From NCBI GenBank assembly GCA_033239125.1, contig BSWB01000003.1:137305820-137369819 (forward strand): a stretch of DNA of 64,000 bases, read 5' to 3'. The notes beneath the pieces were generated by a model. The model made no database searches and had not been told where the DNA came from. It saw only the letters and a list, made by a program, of their open reading frames with translations. Positions 9,339-18,492 of this stretch are shown piece by piece. The DNA comes from Fagopyrum homotropicum. Taxonomy: Eukaryota; Streptophyta; Magnoliopsida; Caryophyllales; Polygonaceae. The number at the start of each line of letters is the position of its first letter. Position 1 is the first letter of the stretch. The position numbers were made by a program, and so were the translations under genes.

Positions 9339-12300
9339 ACATGGTATCAGAGCTCTAGGTTGGCAACGATGGCACTTGAAATCTTCTGAAAGACCGAATA
9401 AGTACTTGAGCAGAACCCGAAAAGGGATCTGAGTTTTAAAAAGGAATTATAGTTTTCAAATACATGCATAGTCTGGTTGGGAATAGAAAGTACGGCTGAC
9501 CACCACTACTACCGCGGATCTCAGTATGCTTAGTATGGACTTTAGGTTTTTACTCTCGTTGGACTTATTAGCTTGATTATAAAGATATGTGATATAGATA
9601 AGTATATGCCGAAGATTAGTAGAAATTATAGTTATGTTATGTCCTTAATGGATATAACATAATGAGTTTCTCACCCCTTGACACATCTAAGTAGACTTTG
9701 AAGGGTGTCAACGTGAGGATTAGTATGCACATCTTATGTGCATTAGGGTAGACGAACAGCGGACAACCCCTTAGAGCTTGTTGAGGAACGTCGAGACGGA
9801 AAAGTGAAGACTAAAAGACAACACCAACTACGATGACAAGAAGGGAATTCTGAGTCAACTCGATAGGATCAAATGAAGAGTATACGTGAGAGTAGTTCCA
9901 GCAATGCGTTGGATGACCGACAAGTATACAAAGTGGAAGAGACAACCCATAGGTTCTTTCAAGATGGTGTAAAGCAACGTTACAAACAAAGGGGATGCCT
10001 TCAGAAACACAAATAGGCATGAAGGTCAAGGTGAAATATAGTAGCGATCCAGACAAGAGACATTGAATCTAAACTTACTGACGGACCAGAAGGTGAAAGT
10101 TTGAGGCCAGAAGCAGCGTGGAATAGGAGTACTCTCGACAAGCTACTTGCTATCACAACCAAGAAGGAGGGTGTAGGAGAATAGTCTTGGGGTAAAAGAG
10201 GGTCTCTAATAACTTCTCACTCGTGAATGGATTTAAGTTAATAACACTATCGGGTCATAATAGAGAACCGCAAGTGGACAATAATTCGGGTAAAAAGAAT
10301 AATGGAGAAATGCTTAAAAGTTATCATAGAAGAATTGATAAGCCCGTTGATGGAAGACGGAGATACAATTAGACTCGTAAGGGTATAGTGCTCTTATAGG
10401 AGTATAAATGGCGGAGAATTATTTTCACCTCGTATATCAAACCTCAAAAGAGATAGGAAAAAAGTAAGCCTACGATCTTATAGAAGTCAACTACAGACTA
10501 ATGGGTAACAATAGAAAATTTACTAGTGTTGGCTAACTAGTGATGGTTGGTTGACAGATAAGAAGATTAACCATAAGGTTATAAAGGAATTTTATCAACA
10601 TCTAGTGAATTTCTTCCAGAGATCAACGACGACAATGGTGAAGTTAAATCAATATAAGTACTAGTATCCTTGATGGTAACATTGAATGAGTCCAATATGA
10701 CAACTCTAATAAAGAAATTAAAGAGAAGCTCTTGACGGTCGGTAATGACCATCGATGATAGTAATGGTGTAAAGGGAATTGTTGTGAGTAGTCACTTACT
10801 ACCGACTAAGAAAATATACATATCAAGGTTCGTATGAATGGATCCCTGTAAGAAGAACTAGAAGACTAAGAAGAAGTAAATGATTGTGAACAGGTCCCAT
10901 GTCTTATCATTCCACACAAGTAGGACTGATGGTGCTCCTCCGAGAAAAAAAAAATGGGGTCAAACTGTCTAGATTGACAGGGGAAACCCTTGTGAGTAAA
11001 GATGTGACACAGAATAATTGGAATTGTAGAGGCGGCACAAACATAGAGAGTACGATTTAAAGCCTTGGTGAAATGTGTGGTCGAGTTGTGAGGTGATTGC
11101 AGATGGAATCTACATGCTGGCTAGAACATACATATGAAGGAGTAAAGTTGAATGACTAAAGGCTGATATGGATCCGGTATTACCCTAAAAAGATGAGTAC
11201 CGAAAGGTATATATATAAAAGTTTAATGAGAAATGGAGGTACTCCATTGAAAATTCAAGCTGGACTGATAACATAGGAGCTGATAAAAGTAATAAGATCA
11301 ATCAACGTGGTCCATAAAGCGTGTACGAGAAAACTCAAAGGGATTTAACTATCTTACGGGGTGTAAAGATTTAAAGAAGGTAAAGCAACATGAGTATAAG
11401 GAAAACATAATAAATGCAATGCGAAAAATTTGATTGGTGAGAAAATCATATGCATCTGATGTGTCGTATACAAATGGTACCATTAGATGTTTAATAAAAA
11501 TCATACTAACGGACTGAGGACACTATGATGGATTAAGTGTAAACCAAGCGTATAACTTAACCGGTGAGAAGGAAAGTCATGTATCAAAATGCGGGTCATG
11601 CTAAATTTAAATAAAGTCTTGAGACGAGGATGTCCTTAGGAAATCTATGCAAGAGTACAAAGTAACTGAAGTTCCAACACATAATGGGTAGTAATGATCA
11701 ACAGACAGTTAGAGACCAATGCAGAGAAGAAGAACGTATAAGATGAGTCACCTAATAGAAGAATTCACAAGACGAGCTTGAGAGACCAAAAGAGATAAAA
11801 TATCAACCCGGATATGAGGATCTAAGGTATATGGAATGGATACCTACAAGGGAGTGTAGAAGCAAGATGTAGACTATACAAGTGTGAAGAGGTTTTGACC
11901 TCCTCAAAGATATAGGAATTTGAAAGAAATCGCAATGCCGGTACCAAAGAGTTGAAACCTTGTAGCGGAAACAACAGAGTTGCATGAAGGCAATATTGTC
12001 GGTAACACCAGCGAAGGAATGTATATATGATAACGGCCTTGGTGGACTCGAAAATCCAAGGTAACCCCAATTATCACGGGACCTAAGTCATCAACACCGA
12101 CGGTCCATGCAAGGGGAACTACAAGCTGATGATAATTAAAGTCACCAGAACTACAAAGACACTTACCAGCCATCGTTGAAGACTTGGAATGACTATTTAT
12201 GTCAGGATGAATGACCCAGTTGGGCTCGAGAAGTAGAGTTAGCCTAAAGAAACAGAAGTGTGGAAGATAAAACGAATTAGCGAAGCATGAAAAGATTAAT

Positions 12301-12978
12301 CGGGCAGTTGATGCTCACCAAGAATTTAACGCCAGTATAGGTATGAAAAGAGTAAGTCCGGGATATTGAGGTAAGTCAATTATAGACGGACCGACGTCAG
12401 CTGAGACGTGTAAGTGTTGGTTGGTATTGACGAGTAGGTACCGTTAAGAAGAGACATTAGTGACTGCAGATTTAAGAGGTAACTTTACCGATGCTTTGGA
12501 GATTCCATAAGTAGGCAACAACAACCTTCTGGGATGATCTAAGAATATGGAGAGAACCGGGTTAGAAGTTGCTTACTGGTTGGTTAAGAACAGACTACGG
12601 TTGAGTAAGAGAGTAAGGGTCTGTTTGAAGAGGATCTTGCTAGTATTAGAAGGGAAGTATAGTTGGGAGTTGGGTAAATCTTGTTGACCCTTAGAAAGAC
12701 GCCATTGTGACTAATGGGTGTTACACCAGAAGCGTGGTAGGCCCATAAACCACAGATAAAGAAAATCAATGTTAGGTTAACTATGATTTCAAGTTAAGGA
12801 ATTAGAGATCTATATGAAAAAGTCCACTTGGGTGTGTGACTTGTTTTGAGTTATATAAATTTGAAAGCTTGACAAGAAGTAGGTGAAAACCATTAATTAA
12901 GGAACGATCCAATAAGGTCACATTGAGGAAACCGGGCCAAGCGGTTTGTATTACAAAGAGCATTAGGCACTTAGTAAG
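9339..12978 (+). other. Non-coding interior of element B, left part
   Basis: No frame longer than about 90 codons and no gag, protease, RT, RNase H or integrase motif was found in 3.6 kb. The sequence is alignable, reverse-complemented, with the interior of C (about 34100-37539). Shared landmarks are a GGAGGAGCACCATCAGT-like word (near 10925 on the opposite strand in B, near 36130 in C) and a GGCACTTAGTAA word at the A insertion site. The final five bases, GTAAG, are the target duplication of element A. Confidence 0.7.
9342..9353 (+). other. Primer binding site of B (initiator Met tRNA)
   Basis: TGGTATCAGAGC lies three bases after the LTR. It is the standard complement of the plant initiator-Met tRNA 3' end used by many Ty3/gypsy and Ty1/copia elements. 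Confidence 0.9.
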
Positions 12979-13587
12979 TGTTCGCCACTTAGCGTGCGTG
13001 CAAATAAGCTTTAAATATAAAACTAGAAATAAAGCAAGCGAACCCGCAGTGTACGGATCGATTTAGATGAGCAAGAATTCCAGAGTATCGAACACATGGA
13101 TTTGGGGGGAACAAATTCAGTTGTAGGTTATCAAGCAAGTAAATGTAAGAAGCTTTTCGAATATTGGGAAAACAACAATCCTAAAGATCCAAGTATCCAG
13201 CTGTGGCAATCGATTCAAGATATAATAATGATATAAGGACAGAGTTAAGATATGCAAAGGTATGCTAATGTAAGGTAATCGTACGGTGAAGTTCCAAAAA
13301 CCTTATATGACTCACCTACAAGACACTCTCTATACAGGTTGTTGAGGCTTCAATATAGAAAGGTTCTAAAGATGAGAATTAATGTCAAATACCCAAACTT
13401 GTAATCCAAGGATCAAGACTAACTAAATCGATTAAGGTTGTGACACTCACAATCGAGGTAGAGGTTGTTGAGGCTTCACTACCACCTAGAAAAGGCAAGC
13501 CTAAACTAAGTTAAAGCAAATCTTTAACTTTGGATTAAAGTAAAAGCAAGTTCGTAACTTAACACAAAATTACGGCTAGTTCTTGAG

Positions 13588-13603
13588 TTCCACGGCCGTG
13601 GAA
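13588..13603 (-). repeat. TTCCACGGCCGTGGAA palindrome, leader copy (A 3' LTR)
   Basis: A perfect 16-base palindrome about 550 bases downstream of the LTR TATA box. The same copy is at 25124-25139 in the 5' LTR, and H has a variant at 49300-49317. Confidence 0.9.
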
Positions 13604-14146
13604 GTTCAAGAACAGACTGTGGATTAGGGTTCGTCGGCGATTCTCTCTAACTCTCAGGATCCAATCTGTTTACAAACAATCTATCATCATCTAAGCCATA
13701 ACTATCAACCCTTCACCTTAGAATTGTTAAGGGTTTTTAGCCAATAATAGTCATATTGATATCAAATTCAAGAATTGAAAGATTGAAAGATTGAAAGATG
13801 AAAACTTCCGAAAACCTTCAATAAACTTCAAACCAATCTCAAAGTCACAATCAAGAACAAATATCGTCACTAGATTCGGAATAGAACAAACAAACGCAAT
13901 CTTAGATAAGAAGGAAGAACGGGATGTCAATTCGTCTTCTAAATCAAACCTAAGCAAGAAGCGAAATCTCCTTGCGAACAATCTTCCGAATCTTCGATCT
14001 TCCGTCAATCCAGAAATCGCCAATAGCAATGCGCCAAAAATCTCTCCAACAAATCTCCGCCAAATGCGAAATTAGGGCAATTCGAAGCGCAAGTGTATGT
14101 GTAGAGCGAGGTCTAAGCGGAAGTGACGGAATCTCCCTTCGTCCGT

Positions 14147-14156
14147 CCTTTTATAG
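14147..14156 (-). promoter_or_regulatory. TATA box of A 3' LTR
   Basis: CTATAAAAGG on the minus strand, just downstream of the U3 palindrome cluster. H has CTATAAAAAG at the same place. Confidence 0.6.
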
Positions 14157-14225
14157 TGTAAGATAAAATATCGGCCCGGCCCAATTGCGTAGGAGATCGT
14201 GGCTTAAAGTGTGGCGAAAAAGATC

Positions 14226-14408
14226 GCCAAGATCACGGTCGTGGAAGGGTTCCACGGCCGTAATTTAGAGCGTGGAAATCAACACGGTTTGAACCATCTT
14301 CTCCATGGCCGTAGAAGTTACTGGAATGAACCACGCTTCCCTAGCCATGGTTCCACGGCCGTGGACTTGAACGTGGAAAGGGGTACGGTCGTATTTTAGA
14401 GCGTGGTT
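14226..14408 (-). repeat. U3 cluster of CCACGGCCGTGG motifs (A 3' LTR)
   Basis: At least eight full or half copies of CCACGGCCGTGG occur, with variants such as ACGGTCGTGG, CATGGCCGTAG and AGAGCGTGG. A nearly complete copy is at 14351-14365. The cluster begins about 70 bases upstream of the TATA box. Confidence 0.85.
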
Positions 14409-15298
14409 TAGGGCAAGAACGTGATTCTTCCCTAGCCTCGTGCATTCCTCAAGATGGCATTCCCTTAGCTCGTAGAAATGCCTTCAATCCATGGACATTG
14501 CTCAACAACCCCATCCTTGCTCGATTCCGTTCGGAAATAGCTCTCAATCACCTATAATCAACATAAAGCTTGTGTAGATCTCTATATCGACATTATAGAC
14601 AAACTAGCTCACAAATGCATCGATGCTCAATCAATGACTATCAATATGAATCAAATACACTTAGAAAACGTGCCTAAAATATCACAATATTTCGTGCTAA
14701 CAAATAACCCCATACTTGCCACTTGCTTGTCCCTAAGCAAGGTCTTTCAAAAACTTTAAAACAAGAGTTAGGATGAAATATGTGTACCTTCTCAAAGCAA
14801 TACTTCTTTTGGTTGAATGTGCTTTCTAATCAATAGATCATTCTCAAATCTTGCTTCAATCGTTTATAAGACTTTCATACACTTAATCAAAGAGTAAAGA
14901 GTAAAGAAAGTTCATGAATCAATCAAACTTCCATACAAACATCATAACCCTTAAACATTATCAAAATCAATCATAAGAAACTTCAATTTAGATTACCAAG
15001 TCATATAACATTCTTTTGATCTTAAGGACTTTCAAAGAAGAAGGTCTAGAATGTGGAAAGGGAAGGAAACTTTAAGGAATGTGGTGCATGAATCCGGGAA
15101 AGTGGACAACTACTCTTTTTTTCTTCTCTTGCGGTTTCCGCAACAACTTCAACTTAGAGCTTCGCTCTCTTCCTTTCATTTTTCGACTTTACTTTTGGAG
15201 TTATGGATAGAGGTGCACAAAAACCGAAGCCTAGGAGATTGGCGTTTCTCAATTTTTATGAGATGCCTCAAACCCTTAGCGCACATACCATAATCCGC

Positions 15299-15395
15299 TA
15301 GGAATATCGCTCAATTCGACTTTGGCAAGACACAAACACCCGGCTATGTGAATGGTGCCGAGTTACTCATCATCATGATTGACTTCCCCAAACCT
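15299..15395 (-). other. 97-nt invariant non-coding block (A copy)
   Basis: The block matches 46958-47054 in G with one substitution and 59022-59118 in H with two, all at one dinucleotide. The flanks of the two families have diverged heavily. It contains a possible CGGC/GCCG hairpin enclosed by a TCAAT/ATTGA pairing. Its function is unknown; RNA packaging, dimerisation or 3'-end processing are possible. Confidence 0.85.
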
Positions 15396-15940
15396 ATAAT
15401 TTCTTTCTATTCCTTTGAATGCAAAGTATTGCTTTCATGGCCCTCCCACATCATACATGCCTTTTTCAATCAACTCCTCCAAATTCCCGGATAGGTAAAG
15501 GAGGTCAATATTTCAATGAGGGGCTAAATGATCAAAGAAAGAAGAAAGAAAAATCGAATTGCCTTAATCATCTCAACAAGAAGCATAAGAACTTATAGTG
15601 TGATTTCAACTTCAATCCCTCAACATGATTTAGGTAACATTCATCACATTATGAAACTTGCAAAAGAGGTATAATCAACTCATTCAAATTCTTTTCAATT
15701 CACTATTCGTTTAAGCATGCAATTGTCATTAAACTCAATTCACAAGTAGCGATTATCATAGAAATCATTTCAATACCTTAGAAGCACAAAATTTTCAAAA
15801 ATTTTTCAATTTTTATGGGTTTTTCAAACTCTTTTTCATGCAATGCAATAATGAAACGTGCAACAATATAATGAACATGCAAGATAGTCTCTAATAGAAG
15901 CAATCAAAGTGAGTAAGAGTTATTACAACTTTTAGTCACA

Positions 15941-15956
15941 CCCCACCCCATACTTA
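15941..15956 (-). other. Internal polypurine tract-like site (A)
   Basis: The minus strand reads TAAGTATGGGGTGGGG and resembles the AAGTATGGGG tract beside the 3' LTR. H has the same site at 58461-58476, and G has a shorter one at 47698-47709. It could prime a second plus strand. Confidence 0.5.
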
Positions 15957-16086
15957 GAACAAACATTGTCCCTAATGTTCAAATAAAAGAAAGAAAAGAA
16001 GAAAAGAAAGAAAGAAAAAAGAAAGAAAAGAAAAAGAACTCACAAAATGGCGGTGGAGCGGCTAAAACTATCGGTCATCATCATCA

Positions 16087-17667
16087 TCACTGCGGTGCTG
16101 GTGGAGGCGGGAATGGAGAGAAGCTAGGGTCGTAGTGCCGCCCAAACTGCTGGCGGTAGACGTCTCTCATCATATGATCGAGGTCGTCCAGGCGTCCATC
16201 TCTAGCATCGGCTCGGATCTCCAATGCTCCCACTCTCTCTGAAAGACCGGTGGCCCAATCTGGCATCTGCTCATACCATCCCGGGGCCTGGCTGTACCAC
16301 CCTGGAGCGTCGGATGGTGCTGGTGCTGGTGCTGATGGCTGCTGTGAGGACCATGGAGGTGGAGCTCCGTACCATGTAGGAGGCGTATCCATCCAAGTGG
16401 GTCTCTCACTCACGCTGGCGCGGCAAGAGGACGAACCTGAAGCTCTGACTGGACGTGGAGAACGTCTAGGCACATCAGGGGCCGCATCCGGCTGATCCGG
16501 AAACGTGCCAAACTCCTGCTCTGCTCCTCCTCCTCCCTCATACTGATCCCTCATCTCCTCCTCCTCAACTACTGGCGGTGGTGGGACATACGGAGGAGCT
16601 GCAATCATGTTCGCATGCATAGCTGCGAACGTAGCCTTCCAATTATGGCGTCCAGCCATAATGGAGTACTCCGGGAGCCACTCAATACCCCTACCCGTCC
16701 TGCTCTCCCAAGGCATGGCTGCATAAGGCGGACCTCTATGTGTAGGGAAGATAAGGCCTCTAGTCATGAAGGCCTGGAGTCCTAGGGGTACAGCTGGTAT
16801 GCGTGTGCATGTAGAAAAATCAACCCCCAACATCCTAGCAAGGTGGGTAACTATCCCACCATATCCAATGTTCCCCGCTCTCTTATTCTTAAGCTTGCTC
16901 ATGGTAGCAGCTAAGAGGGTGGCGCAGTCAGCAGGGCGCCCATACAGCATAGAATACAGCAGAAAGAGCTCATCCATCTTGATCTTTTGAGGTGTCTCCG
17001 TCCTAGGGAAGAGACACTCCGAAAGAACACGGTGAGCGATCTTCAAGGCTAAGTGATACATCAACTTAGCCTTGGTATCAGCAGGTTGCCAGCGGTCCTC
17101 GCTGGCGTAAATCATAGCTACCTCTTCCCAAAAATCTTTGGCGTAAACGCCACTAGGGAAACGACCATTGAAGGTCTCTTGGAACCCAAAGAAGGCTCCA
17201 AACTCACGGATGGTAAAATCATAGTTTCTTTCCATAAGGCGGAAAGAAACGGTTCTGTCCACATGGTTGTGCTCAAACGACGTCACAACCTCTCTCGTTA
17301 TCTCCTCATAAGCGTCCTCTTGGATAGCCGAGAAGACGATAAGACCGGCTCTATCCAAGAGCCAAGTAAGGTCATCTACTATGTTTAGAGGAACTAGATC
17401 CTCCAACCATAGATACCTAGGTCCGATAACTACTCTCTTATGGATCCTCTCGAGTGCATCGAGATGATCCTCGTGAATAGTGGGTACTCTAGGGCTAGGA
17501 GGTGCGGGTGATGAAGGTGAGGATGGAGGTGAAGGGGAGGAAGGTGGTGGTGCCCTAGAGGATGAAGGTCCGATAACTGCTCTCTTACTCTTCCTCTTTT
17601 TGTTCTTTTCCTTATCATTCTTCTTCTCCTTAATTCTCCCTGAAACTCTCCTAACAAAATCCATCAC
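16087..17667 (-). CDS. Athila-type ORF1 protein, intact (element A)
   Basis: This 526-aa protein is encoded downstream of pol, in the place of Athila ORF1; its function is unproven. Residues 1-30 are strongly basic (RRVSGRIKEKK, KKRKSKR), resembling a nuclear localisation signal. Residues 33-60 are a Ser/Pro linker. Residues 65-345 form a conserved globular part similar to the Athila ORF-1 family (LVPLNIVDDLTWLLDRAG, YHLALKIAHRVLSECLFPR, IGYGGIVTHLARMLGVD). The tail is acidic and Pro/Ser/Trp-rich, followed by a possible coiled coil (LSERVGALEIRADARDGRLDDL) and PPPPAPQ. No signal peptide or membrane segment is visible, so an envelope role is not supported. H has the same protein with one nonsense codon, and G a distant broken one. 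Confidence 0.85.
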   Translation of the reverse strand: MMDFVRRVSGRIKEKKNDKEKNKKRKSKRAVIGPSSSRAPPPSSPSPPSSPSSPAPPSPRVPTIHEDHLDALERIHKRVVIGPRYLWLEDLVPLNIVDDLTWLLDRAGLIVFSAIQEDAYEEITREVVTSFEHNHVDRTVSFRLMERNYDFTIREFGAFFGFQETFNGRFPSGVYAKDFWEEVAMIYASEDRWQPADTKAKLMYHLALKIAHRVLSECLFPRTETPQKIKMDELFLLYSMLYGRPADCATLLAATMSKLKNKRAGNIGYGGIVTHLARMLGVDFSTCTRIPAVPLGLQAFMTRGLIFPTHRGPPYAAMPWESRTGRGIEWLPEYSIMAGRHNWKATFAAMHANMIAAPPYVPPPPVVEEEEMRDQYEGGGGAEQEFGTFPDQPDAAPDVPRRSPRPVRASGSSSCRASVSERPTWMDTPPTWYGAPPPWSSQQPSAPAPAPSDAPGWYSQAPGWYEQMPDWATGLSERVGALEIRADARDGRLDDLDHMMRDVYRQQFGRHYDPSFSPFPPPPAPQ

Positions 17668-17695
17668 TGTTCAAAACCACGGTCTGTTCTTGCTT

Positions 17696-17711
17696 TTCCA
17701 CGGCCGTGGAA
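17696..17711 (-). repeat. TTCCACGGCCGTGGAA palindrome just before ORF1 (A)
   Basis: A perfect palindrome 29 bases upstream of the ORF1 ATG, with half-sites on both sides (about 17675-17730). H has the matching copy at about 56741-56752. Confidence 0.9.
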
Positions 17712-18093
17712 CTGACAGAGACCGTGATTCGTCTCGACTTTTCTCAAAAATCCACAAACAGTACTCAAACTCAACAATCAGGCAGCCCTAGTCTAATTCC
17801 TTCCAATTTCAATCAGTTCTCCTAAAATTTCTAGCAAAAACGAACCAAATTGACAAAGATCAAGAAGAGTGGAAAAAACCTAGGTTTCGGATTTTAAAAT
17901 CCGTATTGTGCGTTCCTTGGTGATTTGCCGCTCGATTCGTTGCTTGGATCTCGTTGGTGGTCGAATTTGCTTCAATTTGGAACGAAGAATCGTTGAAAAC
18001 GATTAACGAACGGAGATTTGAGGCGAAGGGCGTGGAATCGGTGAGAGAGGGTCGTGGAATTGGGATTTTGGTGAGTTTTTGTGAAGAACGTGG

Positions 18094-18103
18094 TTTATAT
18101 AGT
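18094..18103 (-). promoter_or_regulatory. Internal TATA box upstream of ORF1 (A)
   Basis: The minus strand reads ACTATATAAACC about 430 bases before the ORF1 ATG and directly downstream of the palindrome cluster. The same TATA box is at 56348-56357 in H, and a different TATA box sits at the equivalent place in G. Confidence 0.6.
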
Positions 18104-18119
18104 GGCCGGCAAAATTTTT

Positions 18120-18262
18120 GAAAACCACGGTCTATCGGGGGGTTCCACGGCCGTGGAAATGTACGGAACCGTGGTTTTGGTGATTTTTCAAAGGCTTTTG
18201 GAAATTACGATCACTATAGCTGTCACGACCGTGGTTTAGGCCGTGGAACTCTCTGTAATGCT
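18120..18262 (-). repeat. Palindrome cluster of the internal promoter (A)
   Basis: A perfect TTCCACGGCCGTGGAA lies at 18143-18158, with neighbours AACCACGGTC, ACGACCGTGG and GGCCGTGGAA. This repeats the arrangement in the LTR U3. Confidence 0.85.
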
Positions 18263-18433
18263 CCAAAGTCCAAGTTTCGTCACTTTTCTTCAAAATAACT
18301 CTTCCTCTTTCCTTTTCCACCGTTCCTACATCCACAAACACTAACATACCGGAAGGAATCGAAGGCAAAATAAAGCAAAAACGTCTAAACTAAGCTAAAC
18401 TATGAATCAAAAACAAAAACGTAAATGCAATAC

Positions 18434-18451
18434 CTTGGGTTGCCTCCCAAG
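18434..18451 (-). other. CTTGGG/CCCAAG hairpin after the pol stop (A)
   Basis: A 6-bp stem with a 6-base loop (sense AGGCAA) lies about 42 bases after the pol stop, inside a conserved block of about 50 bases. Identical hairpins are at 55998-56015 (H) and 63245-63262 (G). The downstream stem-loop may act on RNA processing, translation or splicing. Confidence 0.85.
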
Positions 18452-18492
18452 AAGCGCTTTGTTTAAGGTCCGTAGCTAGACCATTCTCGCAC

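Larger units (their letters stand above)
12979..14702 (-). repeat. 3' LTR of element A
   Basis: This 1,724-bp LTR begins TGTTCGCCAC (plus strand) and ends GCTAACA. In the sense direction it has a dense palindrome cluster at 14226-14408, a TATA box at 14147-14156 and a second palindrome at 13588-13603 in the leader. It carries one extra 8-base GATTGAAA unit near 13778-13800 relative to the 5' LTR. Confidence 0.95.
14703..16086 (-). other. 3' non-coding region of element A
   Basis: This 1.4-kb stretch lies between ORF1 and the 3' LTR. It holds the LTR-adjacent polypurine tract (AAGTATGGGGTTATT on the minus strand, 14703-14717), the invariant block at 15299-15395, a second tract TAAGTATGGGGTGGGG at 15941-15956 and a purine-rich run at about 15986-16040. 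No protein is encoded. The matching region of H is 58354-59713. Confidence 0.8.
17668..18492 (-). other. Pol-ORF1 spacer of element A with putative internal promoter
   Basis: In the sense direction the spacer holds a hairpin (18434-18451), a palindrome cluster (18120-18262), a TATA box (18094-18103), a leader of about 0.4 kb and another palindrome (17696-17711), ending at the ORF1 start. H (55957-56784) and G (62490-63305) have the same order. Confidence 0.75.

Noticed and set aside
13751..14166. Open frames on both strands in the A LTR (similar at 25273-25694, 48842-49127, 60383-60668)
   Set aside because: They lie in the LTR leader just downstream of the TATA box, and they are short. Frames on both strands change between copies by small indels.
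15299..15395. Invariant block as a small protein or a tRNA-like gene
   Set aside because: No open frame is common to all three copies, and no cloverleaf with A and B boxes could be drawn.
16087..17667. ORF1 as a viral envelope protein
   Set aside because: No signal peptide, membrane segment or glycoprotein-like Cys pattern is visible. The basic N-terminus suggests a nuclear or RNA-binding role instead.
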